This document shows positions 1 through 6,005 of a stretch of DNA of 6,889 bases, one piece after another. The DNA is from Pseudomonadota bacterium (lineage in GTDB: Bacteria > Pseudomonadota > Alphaproteobacteria > UBA9219 > RGZA01), in assembly GCA_016195205.1 (NCBI GenBank), contig JACQAB010000034.1, positions 1 to 6,889 on the forward strand. The letters are read 5' to 3'. Below the pieces are notes generated by a model. That model ran no database searches. It had not been told where the DNA came from and worked only from the letters and a program-made list of their open reading frames with translations. Numbering within the stretch: position 1 is the first letter of the stretch; the number at the start of each line of letters is the position of its first letter. A program made the translations under genes and the position numbers.

Positions 1-904
1 CCGCCACGCCGTCTTTCAGCAGCGTGGCCTTGAAGGTTTCAATCGGATCGTGGTGCTGCCGCATGTCTTCCACTTCTTCCTTGGCGCGGTATTTGGCGGG
101 GTCCGACATGGAATGGCCGCGATAGCGGTAGGTTTGCATTTCAATCACGGCAGGGCCCTTGCCCGCGCGCGCATCGGCCAATACGCCCTGCGCCGTTTCG
201 CGCACCTTCAGCACATCCATGCCGTCGATTTGGTAACCGGGAATGCCGTAAGGCTCGCCGCGTTTATACAGCTCACCCGCGCAGGCGCGCGCCTGGCTGG
301 TGCCCATGCCATAGCGATTGTTCTCGATGATATAAACCACCGGCAGCTTCCACAGCGCCGCCATATTGAAGCTTTCGGCCACCTGGCCCTGGTTCACCGC
401 GCCGTCGCCCATATAGGTAAGGCATACGCCGCCGTCTTCGTTGTATTGGTGGCCAAAGGCCAGGCCCGTGCCGATGGGCACCTGCGCGCCGACAATGCCG
501 TGGCCGCCATAAAAGTTCTTTTCGCGGCTGAACATGTGCATCGATCCGCCCTTGCCGTGGGAATAGCCGCCGATGCGTCCCGTTAATTCAGCCATCACGC
601 CGCCGGGGTTCATGCCGCAGGCCAGCATGTGGCCATGGTCGCGATAAGAGGTGAGCACGGTATCCTGCTTTTTCTGTACCGATTGCACACCGACCACCAC
701 CGCTTCCTGCCCGATATACAGATGGCAGAAGCCACCGATCAGCCCCATGCCGTAAAGCTGCCCGGCCTTCTCTTCGAAGCGACGGATCAGCAGCATGTCG
801 CGGTAGAGTTTTTTAAGTTCTGAATTTGAGGATAAAGAAGCTTTTTTGCCGGTCCCGTTAAGGACGGCAACGCCTTCAGATTTGGATGGGGCTTTCGAAG
901 CCAT
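1..904 (-). CDS. pdhA: Pyruvate dehydrogenase E1 component subunit alpha, 3' part off the left edge
   Basis: Thiamine-diphosphate-dependent E1 alpha subunit of the cytoplasmic pyruvate dehydrogenase complex. With the beta subunit it decarboxylates pyruvate and passes the acetyl group to lipoyl-E2. I translated the minus strand: 301 codons are open from ATG at 904-902 to the edge, with no stop. The family is usually about 330-350 residues, so only the C-terminal tail is missing. Residues 1-27 are a low-complexity Ser/Lys/Ala leader. Family landmarks follow: RDMLLIRRFEEKAGQLYGMG (about 35-54), TSYRDHGH (85-92), the GDG...NN thiamine-diphosphate/Mg site (GDGAVNQG at 166-173, ENNRYGMG at 194-201), and the YRGHSMSDP loop (261-269) matching the loop phosphorylated in the mitochondrial enzyme. 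An AAAGGA Shine-Dalgarno-like stretch (914-909) lies 4 bases before the ATG. pdhB and the E2 gene would be expected further left, outside the window. The promoter must lie in 905-1338, because the next gene upstream is on the other strand. Confidence 0.97.
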   Translation of the reverse strand, partial: MASKAPSKSEGVAVLNGTGKKASLSSNSELKKLYRDMLLIRRFEEKAGQLYGMGLIGGFCHLYIGQEAVVVGVQSVQKKQDTVLTSYRDHGHMLACGMNPGGVMAELTGRIGGYSHGKGGSMHMFSREKNFYGGHGIVGAQVPIGTGLAFGHQYNEDGGVCLTYMGDGAVNQGQVAESFNMAALWKLPVVYIIENNRYGMGTSQARACAGELYKRGEPYGIPGYQIDGMDVLKVRETAQGVLADARAGKGPAVIEMQTYRYRGHSMSDPAKYRAKEEVEDMRQHHDPIETFKATLLKDGVA

Positions 905-929
905 GGCGTCCTTTAGTCTATCCCGGGTT

Positions 930-962
930 GCCCCTCAATGGCGATTCAAAGGGGGCTTTTTT
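930..962 (+). terminator. Possible weak plus-strand hairpin with T-tract
   Basis: GCCCC (930-934) can pair with GGGGC (952-956), plus one T-G wobble, over a loop of about 15 bases. Six T residues follow (957-962). This has the shape of an intrinsic terminator reading rightward, but no plus-strand gene ends before it. On the minus strand the same hairpin would sit in the pdhA leader without a U-tract. It could block antisense transcription out of pdhA, or it could be chance. Confidence 0.25.
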
Positions 963-1328
963 CCGCGTCTCGAGTACTCCGTTCACGAGGCGTTTTCAAG
1001 TGAAAGGCGAACCCCTAGAAAGTACCAAAAAACCTAGTGGAATTCATGTGTTAGGGGTCAAAAAACGTTGTCTTTTGGCAACTAACAGTGCGGTGCAGCA
1101 CGGGTTTAAAGGGTTTTTCCGGTTATTTTTGCGTTGCCGCAGCCCCATGGCGCGTGCGCGACACGGTTCAAGAGGCTCTATTCAAAAAAACTAACAGCAG
1201 GCCGAACCGACGTAAGTAATGATAGCAAGCATAATATCATCATACTGTAATTTTATTGGGCTTGCCAAAATTGCCATCATGGGTCAACACTAAACAAACA
1301 AGTCTATTCATAATCAAACCCAATTGAC

Positions 1329-1333
1329 GGAGG
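1329..1333 (+). promoter_or_regulatory. Ribosome binding site fixing the SPFH start at 1339
   Basis: GGAGG is separated by CGTAC (5 bases) from ATG at 1339. An in-frame TTG at 1324 would begin upstream of this site and encode it inside the gene, so the ATG is the better start. Confidence 0.8.
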
Positions 1334-1338
1334 CGTAC

Positions 1339-2307
1339 ATGTTTGGATTCGAAATCCCCCTTGCTTACCAGATCGTGGCAGGCGTCGCAGGCGGAAGTGC
1401 TGGTCTTTATGCTTCTTGGAAGTTAGCTAAAGACGCCATCTTTTGGACTCCCTATCAATTTGAAGCAGTTATCGAACGCGGCGGCAAGTTTCACCGAAGC
1501 GCAAAATCTAAAAAGCTGCCGAACATCAAGATTCCTTATTACGACACTGTCCGCGCGACGGTGGACATGAAGAAACAAACGTTGCCTCTGGAAGTAGACA
1601 TCCGGACGAAAGCCCCGGAAAGAACCTTGGTAACTTTGCCGGTAACTATCATGTATTATGTTCAGGATAGCGGCAAAGCACATTATACATTCACGGATCT
1701 TAAGCAGGCGCTTGAGGCTGTCATATCCAACAGCATCATGACCAACGCGTCCAAGATGTCGATCGATGATCTTTATGAATCCCGCGATACGGTTAAAGAT
1801 GCCTTGGTTGGGGAAATCTCGGCAAAAATGCAGTCATATGGTCTTAGGCTGGATGATGTTCTGGTGCAGTCGCCGAAACTAAGCGATGACGTTAAAAGAT
1901 ACTTCGACGATGTCGTCGCCAGCCAAAGAAGAAGAGAAATCGCCGTAAACGATGCCGAGGCCTATAAGACTAAAGCGGTTGTCGAGGGCGAGGCTGCAGG
2001 TATGGGACAAGCTAGGCAGCGTAAGGAATATGCCGTTGGCATTGCCGAGGTGATGAAAATTTATGAAAACGCCAACCTTTCGCCCGAACAGGCCATGGCC
2101 TTGATGGTAATAACGAATGGCCAGGAAGCCATTCGTGAAGCCGCAAATGGCAAGGGATCGGTAATTATGGGGACGGTCAGTCCAACCGAGATAGCTGATG
2201 CCATGCAGAAAACAATATCAACCATTATGGCCTTAAGGCCTGCAGCCAATGCTAATAGCAAGCTTGCTGGTGCGGTTCCAGAGGTTGCTCCGGGTAAAGC
2301 CGCATAA
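1339..2307 (+). CDS. SPFH/band-7 (stomatin-prohibitin-like) domain membrane-anchored protein
   Basis: A 322-residue protein starting at ATG 1339. Residues about 11-28 form a single short Gly/Ala-rich hydrophobic segment, likely an N-terminal membrane anchor. An SPFH/band-7 domain follows at about 36-200, with the typical opening (EAVIERGGKFHR, then IPYYDTVRATVDMKKQTL), a central LPVTIMYYVQD strand, a SIDDLYESRD segment, and a GLRLDDVLVQSPKLSDDVKRYFDDV stretch. A charged Ala/Glu/Lys-rich helix (about 185-245) looks like the oligomerising coiled coil of the family. The tail (from about 300) is Ala/Pro-rich and probably disordered. SPFH proteins form ring or cage-like membrane assemblies that organise lipids or proteases; the exact role here is unknown. 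No NfeD or HflK/HflC partner is beside it. It lies on the opposite strand to its neighbours, is single-gene with its own terminator, and uses more AT-rich codons (AGA, AGG, ATA, TTA) than eno, which suggests a later insertion. Confidence 0.88.
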   Translation: MFGFEIPLAYQIVAGVAGGSAGLYASWKLAKDAIFWTPYQFEAVIERGGKFHRSAKSKKLPNIKIPYYDTVRATVDMKKQTLPLEVDIRTKAPERTLVTLPVTIMYYVQDSGKAHYTFTDLKQALEAVISNSIMTNASKMSIDDLYESRDTVKDALVGEISAKMQSYGLRLDDVLVQSPKLSDDVKRYFDDVVASQRRREIAVNDAEAYKTKAVVEGEAAGMGQARQRKEYAVGIAEVMKIYENANLSPEQAMALMVITNGQEAIREAANGKGSVIMGTVSPTEIADAMQKTISTIMALRPAANANSKLAGAVPEVAPGKAA

Positions 2308-2330
2308 AACTGGAATATCTGATATTAGAA

Positions 2331-2356
2331 GGGGGCGCAAAAACGCCCCCTTTTTT
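2331..2356 (+). terminator. Strong rho-independent terminator of the SPFH gene
   Basis: A perfect 7-bp GC stem GGGGGCG (2331-2337) / CGCCCCC (2344-2350) with a 6-base CAAAAA loop is followed by six T residues (2351-2356). It starts 23 bases after the SPFH stop codon. It also protects the convergent ftsB gene, whose stop is at 2387, from antisense read-through. On the minus strand no T-run follows the stem, so it is mainly a rightward terminator. Confidence 0.93.
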
Positions 2357-2386
2357 ATGAATTTTTTTGCCGCGCGCGAAAAGCGT

Positions 2387-2704
2387 TCAGCGATCCTGAT
2401 CATAATAAATCACATACTCATTCGGCCCGGTGGAGCCCAGCGTGGCGCGTGCGCGTTCGTCCAGCATGTCGAGGTCCAGATGATCGGGCCGCAGAAGCTG
2501 CGTGCGCATTTCCAAAGCGGTCCGGTCTTTCTGTACTTGCGCCAATTCGGCTTTTGAAACGGCAAGCTGATCGCGCATGCGATGCATGGCCAGCACGCCG
2601 CGATCACCGATCACGCCCGGCAAAACGAAATACAAAAACAACGCGCCGCAGGCGAGCGTAAGCAGCGAGTGTTTGATGCGATCGAGAACGAAATTAAAGG
2701 GCAT
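2387..2704 (-). CDS. ftsB: FtsB/DivIC-like septum formation initiator protein
   Basis: A small bitopic cell-division protein of 105 residues, the usual size. Members form the FtsQ-FtsL-FtsB complex that recruits and activates septal peptidoglycan synthesis at the inner membrane. A short cytoplasmic N-terminus (about 1-11) is followed by one transmembrane helix (about 12-31), then a GDRGV turn (33-37), a heptad-rich coiled coil (about 38-70), and the conserved tail LRPDHLDLDMLDERARATLG plus NEYVIYY. That tail matches the alphaproteobacterial family well. The position between eno and pdhA on the same strand supports the call independently. No clear Shine-Dalgarno precedes ATG 2704. The gene lies 75 bp after the toxin stop; a TATATT -10-like hexamer (minus strand, 2764-2759) without a good -35 is the only promoter hint. 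It may be read from the upstream toxin-antitoxin/eno transcripts. Confidence 0.9.
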   Translation of the reverse strand: MPFNFVLDRIKHSLLTLACGALFLYFVLPGVIGDRGVLAMHRMRDQLAVSKAELAQVQKDRTALEMRTQLLRPDHLDLDMLDERARATLGSTGPNEYVIYYDQDR

Positions 2705-2779
2705 GACGGCCGCGCCGCGTGGCGGGAAAAAGCGGGAAATCCAAGGCGTTACCCTACGAATATAACAGTAAAAGATTGG

Positions 2780-3073
2780 TTAAGCCAGTGGCTGGCGTGC
2801 GCCGTGACGAATTTCAAGAACCGTAACGGTTCTCGCGGTGATTGTGAAAAGAATCCGGTAGTTTCCATAGATCAAATGCCGGATTTCAAAACCACGCCTT
2901 CCATTTTCAGGCGCGAGAGGGCAGCGCTTGGCGTAAGTTTTTAAAGATTTCATTCTGCCGCGAAGAGTACGGATAAAATGAAGAGCAATCCTCGAATTAT
3001 CCCGGGCAATATAAGCGCGGATAAGGCGCAAGCTTTTTTCGACATCAGCTGTATATATAAGCCGATAAGTCAT
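2780..3073 (-). CDS. ParE/RelE-superfamily type II toxin
   Basis: A 97-residue basic protein with the ParE/RelE fold pattern: an N-terminal YRLIYTADVEKSLRLIRAYIARD segment (strand then helix pair, about 3-25), a second helix about 27-47, then a C-terminal beta sheet with GFEIRHLIYGNYRILF (61-76) and TVTVLEIRHGARQPL (82-96). The NYRILF...VLEIRHGAR ending is characteristic of the ParE/RelE plasmid-stabilisation family. Related toxins act either on DNA gyrase (ParE) or as ribosome-dependent mRNA endonucleases (RelE); sequence alone does not say which applies here. It follows its antitoxin with an ATGA overlap (start 3073-3071, antitoxin stop 3072-3070), so translation is probably coupled. The reading frame is intact. 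Confidence 0.92.
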   Translation of the reverse strand: MTYRLIYTADVEKSLRLIRAYIARDNSRIALHFIRTLRGRMKSLKTYAKRCPLAPENGRRGFEIRHLIYGNYRILFTITARTVTVLEIRHGARQPLA

Positions 3074-3381
3074 TTTTTCTTGCTGGATTTACGTTTTATC
3101 TCCTTGAGGCTTAAGGTTTCAAGTTCGTCAAGCACGTCATCGGCGGGGCGAACGCGGCCTGCCTTCATATCTGCGATTGAGCGATCCAAAGCCGCATAAT
3201 CATTTCGCCTAGCAGCTTTTGCCGCAAGCCGTTGATAGGAAAGCGGGTGCAAAACTACGAATTCCGCTTCGCCGTTCACCGTAAGCACGGTGGGACGGCC
3301 GGTTTTCTTCAACCGGCGGCCATAGGTTTTTGTATTCCGCAGAAAATCGGTCAGGGGATGGATGTCGTCAAGATTTAGCAT
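3070..3381 (-). CDS. Phd/YefM-family antitoxin
   Basis: A 103-residue antitoxin encoded immediately upstream of the toxin. The N-terminal half (about 5-50) is the Phd/YefM DNA-binding and dimerisation domain: DIHPLTDFLRNTKTYGRRLKKTGRPTVLTVNGEAEFVVL is a close match to the family pattern, followed by SYQRL. The C-terminal half (about 55-90) includes RSIADMKAGRVRPADDVLDELE, the segment that in relatives wraps the toxin. The last residues (IKRKSSKKK) are strongly basic, which is unusual for a toxin-neutralising tail and may reflect overlap with the toxin translation start. GGAGG (3390-3386) lies 4 bases before ATG 3381, a strong ribosome binding site. Autorepression is likely through the palindrome at 3391-3419. 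Confidence 0.93.
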   Translation of the reverse strand: MLNLDDIHPLTDFLRNTKTYGRRLKKTGRPTVLTVNGEAEFVVLHPLSYQRLAAKAARRNDYAALDRSIADMKAGRVRPADDVLDELETLSLKEIKRKSSKKK

Positions 3382-3390
3382 GCGGCCTCC

Positions 3391-3419
3391 ATATGCTAAT
3401 TATGTGTAAATTAACATAT
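3391..3419 (-). promoter_or_regulatory. Palindromic operator-like site of the toxin-antitoxin operon
   Basis: ATATGCTAATT (3391-3401) and AATTAACATAT (3409-3419) are inverted repeats with 10 of 11 positions complementary, separated by 7 bases. The site lies directly before the antitoxin ribosome binding site in a very AT-rich 50-bp gap. This is where Phd/YefM antitoxins bind to repress their own operon. A TTGACG hexamer (minus strand, 3437-3432) overlaps the eno stop codon and could be the -35; the best -10 at 17-bp spacing (TAATTT) is poor, so the promoter itself is uncertain. Confidence 0.65.
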
Positions 3420-3432
3420 AAATCGCCGATCG

Positions 3433-4716
3433 TCAATGATCGCGCGCCAGCACGCTTTTTCCCGCATAGCGCGTAGCAAAGCCCAGCTCTTCTTCGATGC
3501 GCAGAAGCTGGTTGTATTTCGCCAGCCGGTCGGAACGGGAGAGGGAGCCCGTTTTGATTTGCCCGCAGTTGGTGGCCACGGCCAGATCGGCGATGGTGGA
3601 ATCTTCCGTTTCTCCGGAACGGTGCGACATCACCGCGCGGTACCTGGCCTTGTGCGCCATGGAAACCGCCTCAAGAGTTTCACTTAACGTGCCGATTTGA
3701 TTCACTTTTATCAGAATGGCGTTGGCCAGGCCTTTTTCGATGCCGTCTTTCAACCGGATGGGGTTGGTAACGAATAAATCGTCGCCGACCAGCTGAATTT
3801 TGGCGCCGAGACGCTGGGTAAGCTGTTTCCAGCCGGAAAAGTCGTCTTCGGCCATGCCATCTTCGATGGAAACGATGGGAAAACGTGAAACCAGCCCCTC
3901 GTAAAAAGCCACCATTTGTCCGGCATCCAGCTTTTTTCCTTCGCCTTCAAGGTCATAGATTCCGTTCTTAAAGAACTCGGTCGAAGCGGAATCCAGCGCC
4001 AGAACCACATCCTCCCCGGGTTTATAGCCCGCCGCCTCAACCGCCTTCATGACGTAAGACAGCGCCTCGTCGGTTGAGGCAAGGTTAGGGGCAAAGCCGC
4101 CTTCATCTCCCACGCCGGTATTGTGCCCAGCAGCGTTCAGCAGCTTCTTCAGGGCGTGGAACACCTCGGCCCCCATGCGCAGGGCCTCAGCAAAGCTGGG
4201 CGCGCCCACCGGCATGATCATGAATTCCTGGATATCGATGGGGTTATCGGCATGCGCCCCGCCATTGATGATGTTCATCTGCGGCACGGGCAGCAGATTG
4301 GCTCCGGCACCACTAATATGCCGGTATAGCGGCTGCTTGGCTTCCGCTGCTGCCGCCTTGGCCACCGCCAGGCTGACACCCAGCAGGGCGTTGGCGCCCA
4401 AGCGGCCTTTATTCGGCGTGCCATCCAGCGCAATGAGCGCCTGATCCAGGGCTTTCTGATCACCGCTGTCTTTGCCGGTGAAGGCTTTGGCGATTTCACC
4501 ATTCACGGCGGCCACGGCTTTCAGCACGCCCTTGCCGCCATAGCGTTTCTTGTCGCCATCGCGCAGTTCAATCGCTTCATGCGCGCCGGTGGAAGCGCCC
4601 GAAGGCACCGCGGCGCGGCCGAAGGCTCCGCTTTTCAGGGTAACGTCGACTTCCACCGTGGGATTGCCCCGGCTGTCGAGGATTTCACGGGCGTGGATGG
4701 TGGTAATGGCGGTCAT
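3433..4716 (-). CDS. eno: Enolase (phosphopyruvate hydratase)
   Basis: A Mg-dependent cytoplasmic enzyme that dehydrates 2-phosphoglycerate to phosphoenolpyruvate in glycolysis. It is full length at 427 residues from ATG 4716. N-terminal ILDSRGNPTVEVDV and the flexible loop PSGASTGAHEAIELRD (about 38-53) are present. Catalytic and metal residues are intact: the Glu in GVGDEGGFAPN (about 205), Mg ligands Asp in LALDSAS (about 242), Glu in SIEDG (about 285) and Asp in LVGDD (about 312), and catalytic Lys in ILIKVNQIGT (about 337). The signature SHRSGETEDS (364-373) and the NCGQIKTGSLSRSDR tail follow. An in-frame TTG three codons upstream (4725) is possible, but MTAITTIHARE matches the usual enolase N-terminus. 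No strong ribosome binding site is visible for either. It is transcribed toward the toxin-antitoxin pair, ftsB and pdhA. Confidence 0.98.
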   Translation of the reverse strand: MTAITTIHAREILDSRGNPTVEVDVTLKSGAFGRAAVPSGASTGAHEAIELRDGDKKRYGGKGVLKAVAAVNGEIAKAFTGKDSGDQKALDQALIALDGTPNKGRLGANALLGVSLAVAKAAAAEAKQPLYRHISGAGANLLPVPQMNIINGGAHADNPIDIQEFMIMPVGAPSFAEALRMGAEVFHALKKLLNAAGHNTGVGDEGGFAPNLASTDEALSYVMKAVEAAGYKPGEDVVLALDSASTEFFKNGIYDLEGEGKKLDAGQMVAFYEGLVSRFPIVSIEDGMAEDDFSGWKQLTQRLGAKIQLVGDDLFVTNPIRLKDGIEKGLANAILIKVNQIGTLSETLEAVSMAHKARYRAVMSHRSGETEDSTIADLAVATNCGQIKTGSLSRSDRLAKYNQLLRIEEELGFATRYAGKSVLARDH

Positions 4717-4736
4717 GGGGATCAATATACTTCATT

Positions 4737-4823
4737 GTCATTCCTGCGAAAGCGGGAATCCATGGCAGAAACCTATCAGGTAGAGAGGCGGTTGCCATGG
4801 ATGCCCGCCTGCGCGGGCATGAC
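4737..4823. repeat. Dispersed palindromic repeat with paired hairpins
   Basis: Two 31-bp arms (4737-4767 and 4793-4823) are inverted copies, with 26 of 31 positions matching and a 25-base spacer. The arms begin GTCATTCCTGCG and end GGGCATGAC. Each arm is itself a small hairpin: CCTGC/GCGGG around GAAA on the left, and a perfect GCCCGC/GCGGGC around CTGC on the right. The spacer contains ACCT/AGGT, so the whole element folds to its tip. This 'GTCAT-CCCGCG-AAG-CGGG' form is seen in many proteobacterial genomes as an intergenic repeat. It lies between the CDF stop and the eno start, so in the minus-strand transcript it could act as a CDF 3' end structure or an eno leader structure. Confidence 0.85.
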
Positions 4824-4830
4824 GTAAGGG

Positions 4831-5817
4831 CTAAATGTCAAAAGGCGAGCAGGCCGCACCTTTTTCAATCTGAATGGTGACGTGGTCCAGCTGGAATTTC
4901 TGTTCCAGAAGGTTCTGAATAGCGGCCAGCGCCGCCTGGGCATCGGCCTTTTCGTTCAGGGTAACGTGCAGCGTGGCCAGGGGCTGCTTTTCGGTAAGGC
5001 TCCAGACATGAATATGGTGCACGTCGATCAGGTCTTTGATTTCGGCCATCAGCGTGGCGCGGATTTTGTCGGGCAACTGGCGATCGGGCGCGCCTTCAAT
5101 CAAAATATGCACGGTTTTCTTCACCAGATTCCAGGCATAGATAAAAATAATCGCGCAAACCACCAGCGACAAAAGCGGATCGGCCACGTTCCAGCCGGTA
5201 AGCAGAATAATGACCGCCGCGGCCACCGCGCTGATCGAGCCAAGCAGGTCGCTCAGCACATGGATGACCGCGCTTTGCAGGTTCAAATCGGCTTTTTCGT
5301 GGAAAGGATCCGGCACGTGATGGTGATCGTGGTCATGCGTGTGTCCATGGCCGTGATCGTGATGATGCGCGATCAACGGCTCGCCACCCCGGCCGCGCAG
5401 AATGAAAAAAGCCGCTATATTGGTGATAAACCCGATCAGGGCGATGGCCAGCATCATCTCGCCTTTAATAGCGTGGGGGTGAGAAAGGCGCTGCAATGCC
5501 TCACTGCCAATCACAAAGCACAGGAAGAAAAGCAAAACGCCGTTGGTATAGGCGGCAAGGATCCTCAGGCGCTGATAGCCATAAGTGCGCTGGCTGTCGG
5601 GCTCGCGGCGGCTAAGATGCATGGCCAGCCACGACATCAGCAGCCCGGCCATGTCGGTGAACATATGCCCGGCATCGGCCAGCAACGCCAGCGAGCCGGA
5701 TAAATACCCGCCCACCACTTCTAAAACCATCACCGCCACGGTCAGGCACAGAACGAAAAACAGCTTCCGCTCGTTCTGGCTGGGCACGATGTTATGGGCG
5801 GGACCTTCGTTGGGCAT
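4831..5817 (-). CDS. Cation diffusion facilitator (CDF) zinc/divalent metal efflux transporter
   Basis: An inner-membrane antiporter of the CzcD/ZitB type that exports Zn2+ or related divalent ions in exchange for protons. It has 328 residues and six transmembrane helices: about 19-37, 42-66, 84-104, 121-141, 183-206 and 212-230. Both metal-site HxxxD motifs are present, in helix 2 (HMFTD, 51-55) and helix 5 (HVLSD, 186-190), the pattern linked to zinc. The cytoplasmic loop between helices 4 and 5 is strongly His-rich (about 151-173). The C-terminal cytoplasmic domain (about 240-320) has the conserved HHIHVWSL (267-274) and LATLHVTL strands. The chosen start is ATG 5817. The open frame extends further upstream, but only by reading through the tRNA-Cys gene. 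No clear ribosome binding site is visible. It may be co-transcribed with the tRNA 20 bp upstream. Confidence 0.95.
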   Translation of the reverse strand: MPNEGPAHNIVPSQNERKLFFVLCLTVAVMVLEVVGGYLSGSLALLADAGHMFTDMAGLLMSWLAMHLSRREPDSQRTYGYQRLRILAAYTNGVLLFFLCFVIGSEALQRLSHPHAIKGEMMLAIALIGFITNIAAFFILRGRGGEPLIAHHHDHGHGHTHDHDHHHVPDPFHEKADLNLQSAVIHVLSDLLGSISAVAAAVIILLTGWNVADPLLSLVVCAIIFIYAWNLVKKTVHILIEGAPDRQLPDKIRATLMAEIKDLIDVHHIHVWSLTEKQPLATLHVTLNEKADAQAALAAIQNLLEQKFQLDHVTIQIEKGAACSPFDI

Positions 5818-5837
5818 CAGGAACCGGAAAAGGGTTA

Positions 5838-5911
5838 TGGAGGCACGGGCCGGAATCGAACCGGCATACGAGGATTTGCAGTCCTCTACATAGCCATTCT
5901 GCCACCGCGCC
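5838..5911 (-). tRNA. tRNA-Cys (anticodon GCA)
   Basis: The minus strand folds as a 74-base cloverleaf with CCA encoded (5840-5838). The acceptor stem GGCGCGG/CCGTGCC pairs fully with one G-U. The anticodon stem GAGGA/TCCTC encloses the loop CTGCAAA with anticodon GCA (minus strand 5879-5877). The T arm GCCGG-TTCGATT-CCGGC is perfect. The discriminator base is U, the cysteine identity base. A promoter-like pair lies just upstream. Confidence 0.97.
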
Positions 5912-5925
5912 ACCTAAGGAAAGGC

Positions 5926-5955
5926 AAGATAGGGGCGTGCGCGCTGTTCGGTCAA
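5926..5955 (-). promoter_or_regulatory. Sigma-70-like promoter of tRNA-Cys
   Basis: On the minus strand TTGACC (5955-5950) is followed after 18 bases by TATCTT (5931-5926); a CTATCT register gives 17. Transcription would start about 8 bases before the mature tRNA 5' end at 5911. The position and the good -35 make it the best promoter candidate in the window. It could also drive the CDF gene. Confidence 0.7.
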
Positions 5956-5960
5956 CCCTA

Positions 5961-5990
5961 TTGGCGGGAGGAGGGCTTAATTGCTATAGG
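5961..5990 (+). promoter_or_regulatory. Candidate promoter of the methyltransferase-like gene
   Basis: TTGGCG (5961-5966) and TATAGG (5985-5990) are spaced by 18 bases (CTATAG at 17), each matching four of six consensus bases in the TATAGG register. It points away from the tRNA promoter and begins 6 bp from it. A start near 5997 would give a leader of about 75 bases that includes the hairpin at 6006-6046. Confidence 0.45.
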
Positions 5991-6005
5991 TTGCGTGGGT
6001 GCGAG

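Larger units (their letters stand above)
905..1338. other. Divergent intergenic region between pdhA and the SPFH gene
   Basis: I see no credible gene here. Short open frames exist on the plus strand, but they have no ribosome binding site and no recognisable protein. The stretch must contain two outward-facing promoters. I could not find a convincing -35/-10 pair for either: a TTGACC on the minus strand (1062-1057) has no good -10 partner. The part nearest the SPFH gene (about 1200-1325) is clearly AT-rich compared with the genes around it. Small symmetric elements include ACCCCTA/TAGGGGT (1011-1017 and 1052-1058), ATGATA/TATCAT (1219-1224 and 1235-1240), a TTGCCA direct repeat (1262-1267 and 1271-1276), and a 9-bp direct repeat AACTAACAG (1080-1088 and 1189-1197). 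Any of these could be regulatory or chance. Confidence 0.6.

Noticed and set aside
50..586. A long plus-strand open frame (178 codons) and a further one at 629-823
   Set aside because: Both are antisense to pdhA, whose minus-strand translation matches the E1 alpha family along its whole length; the plus-strand proteins resemble nothing and are composition shadows.
1324..1338. TTG start for the SPFH protein
   Set aside because: It would place the GGAGG ribosome binding site inside the coding region; ATG 1339 is correctly spaced from it.
1339..3381. SPFH plus toxin-antitoxin as one defence system
   Set aside because: They are on opposite strands, separated by a strong terminator and ftsB, and nothing links them functionally.
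4717..4725. TTG start for enolase three codons upstream
   Set aside because: Family N-termini begin at the MTAITTIHARE position; there is no better ribosome binding site for the TTG.
4737..4823. CRISPR repeat-like array
   Set aside because: There are only two inverted arms, not direct repeats with regular unique spacers, and no cas gene is present.
4882..5703. A 273-codon plus-strand open frame
   Set aside because: It is antisense to the CDF gene, which has clear HxxxD motifs and six helices; the antisense protein is Gln/His-rich with no recognisable domain and no ribosome binding site.
5818..5913. N-terminal extension of the CDF protein to a start at 5913
   Set aside because: The extra 32 codons are a translation of the tRNA-Cys gene (5838-5911) and its flank.
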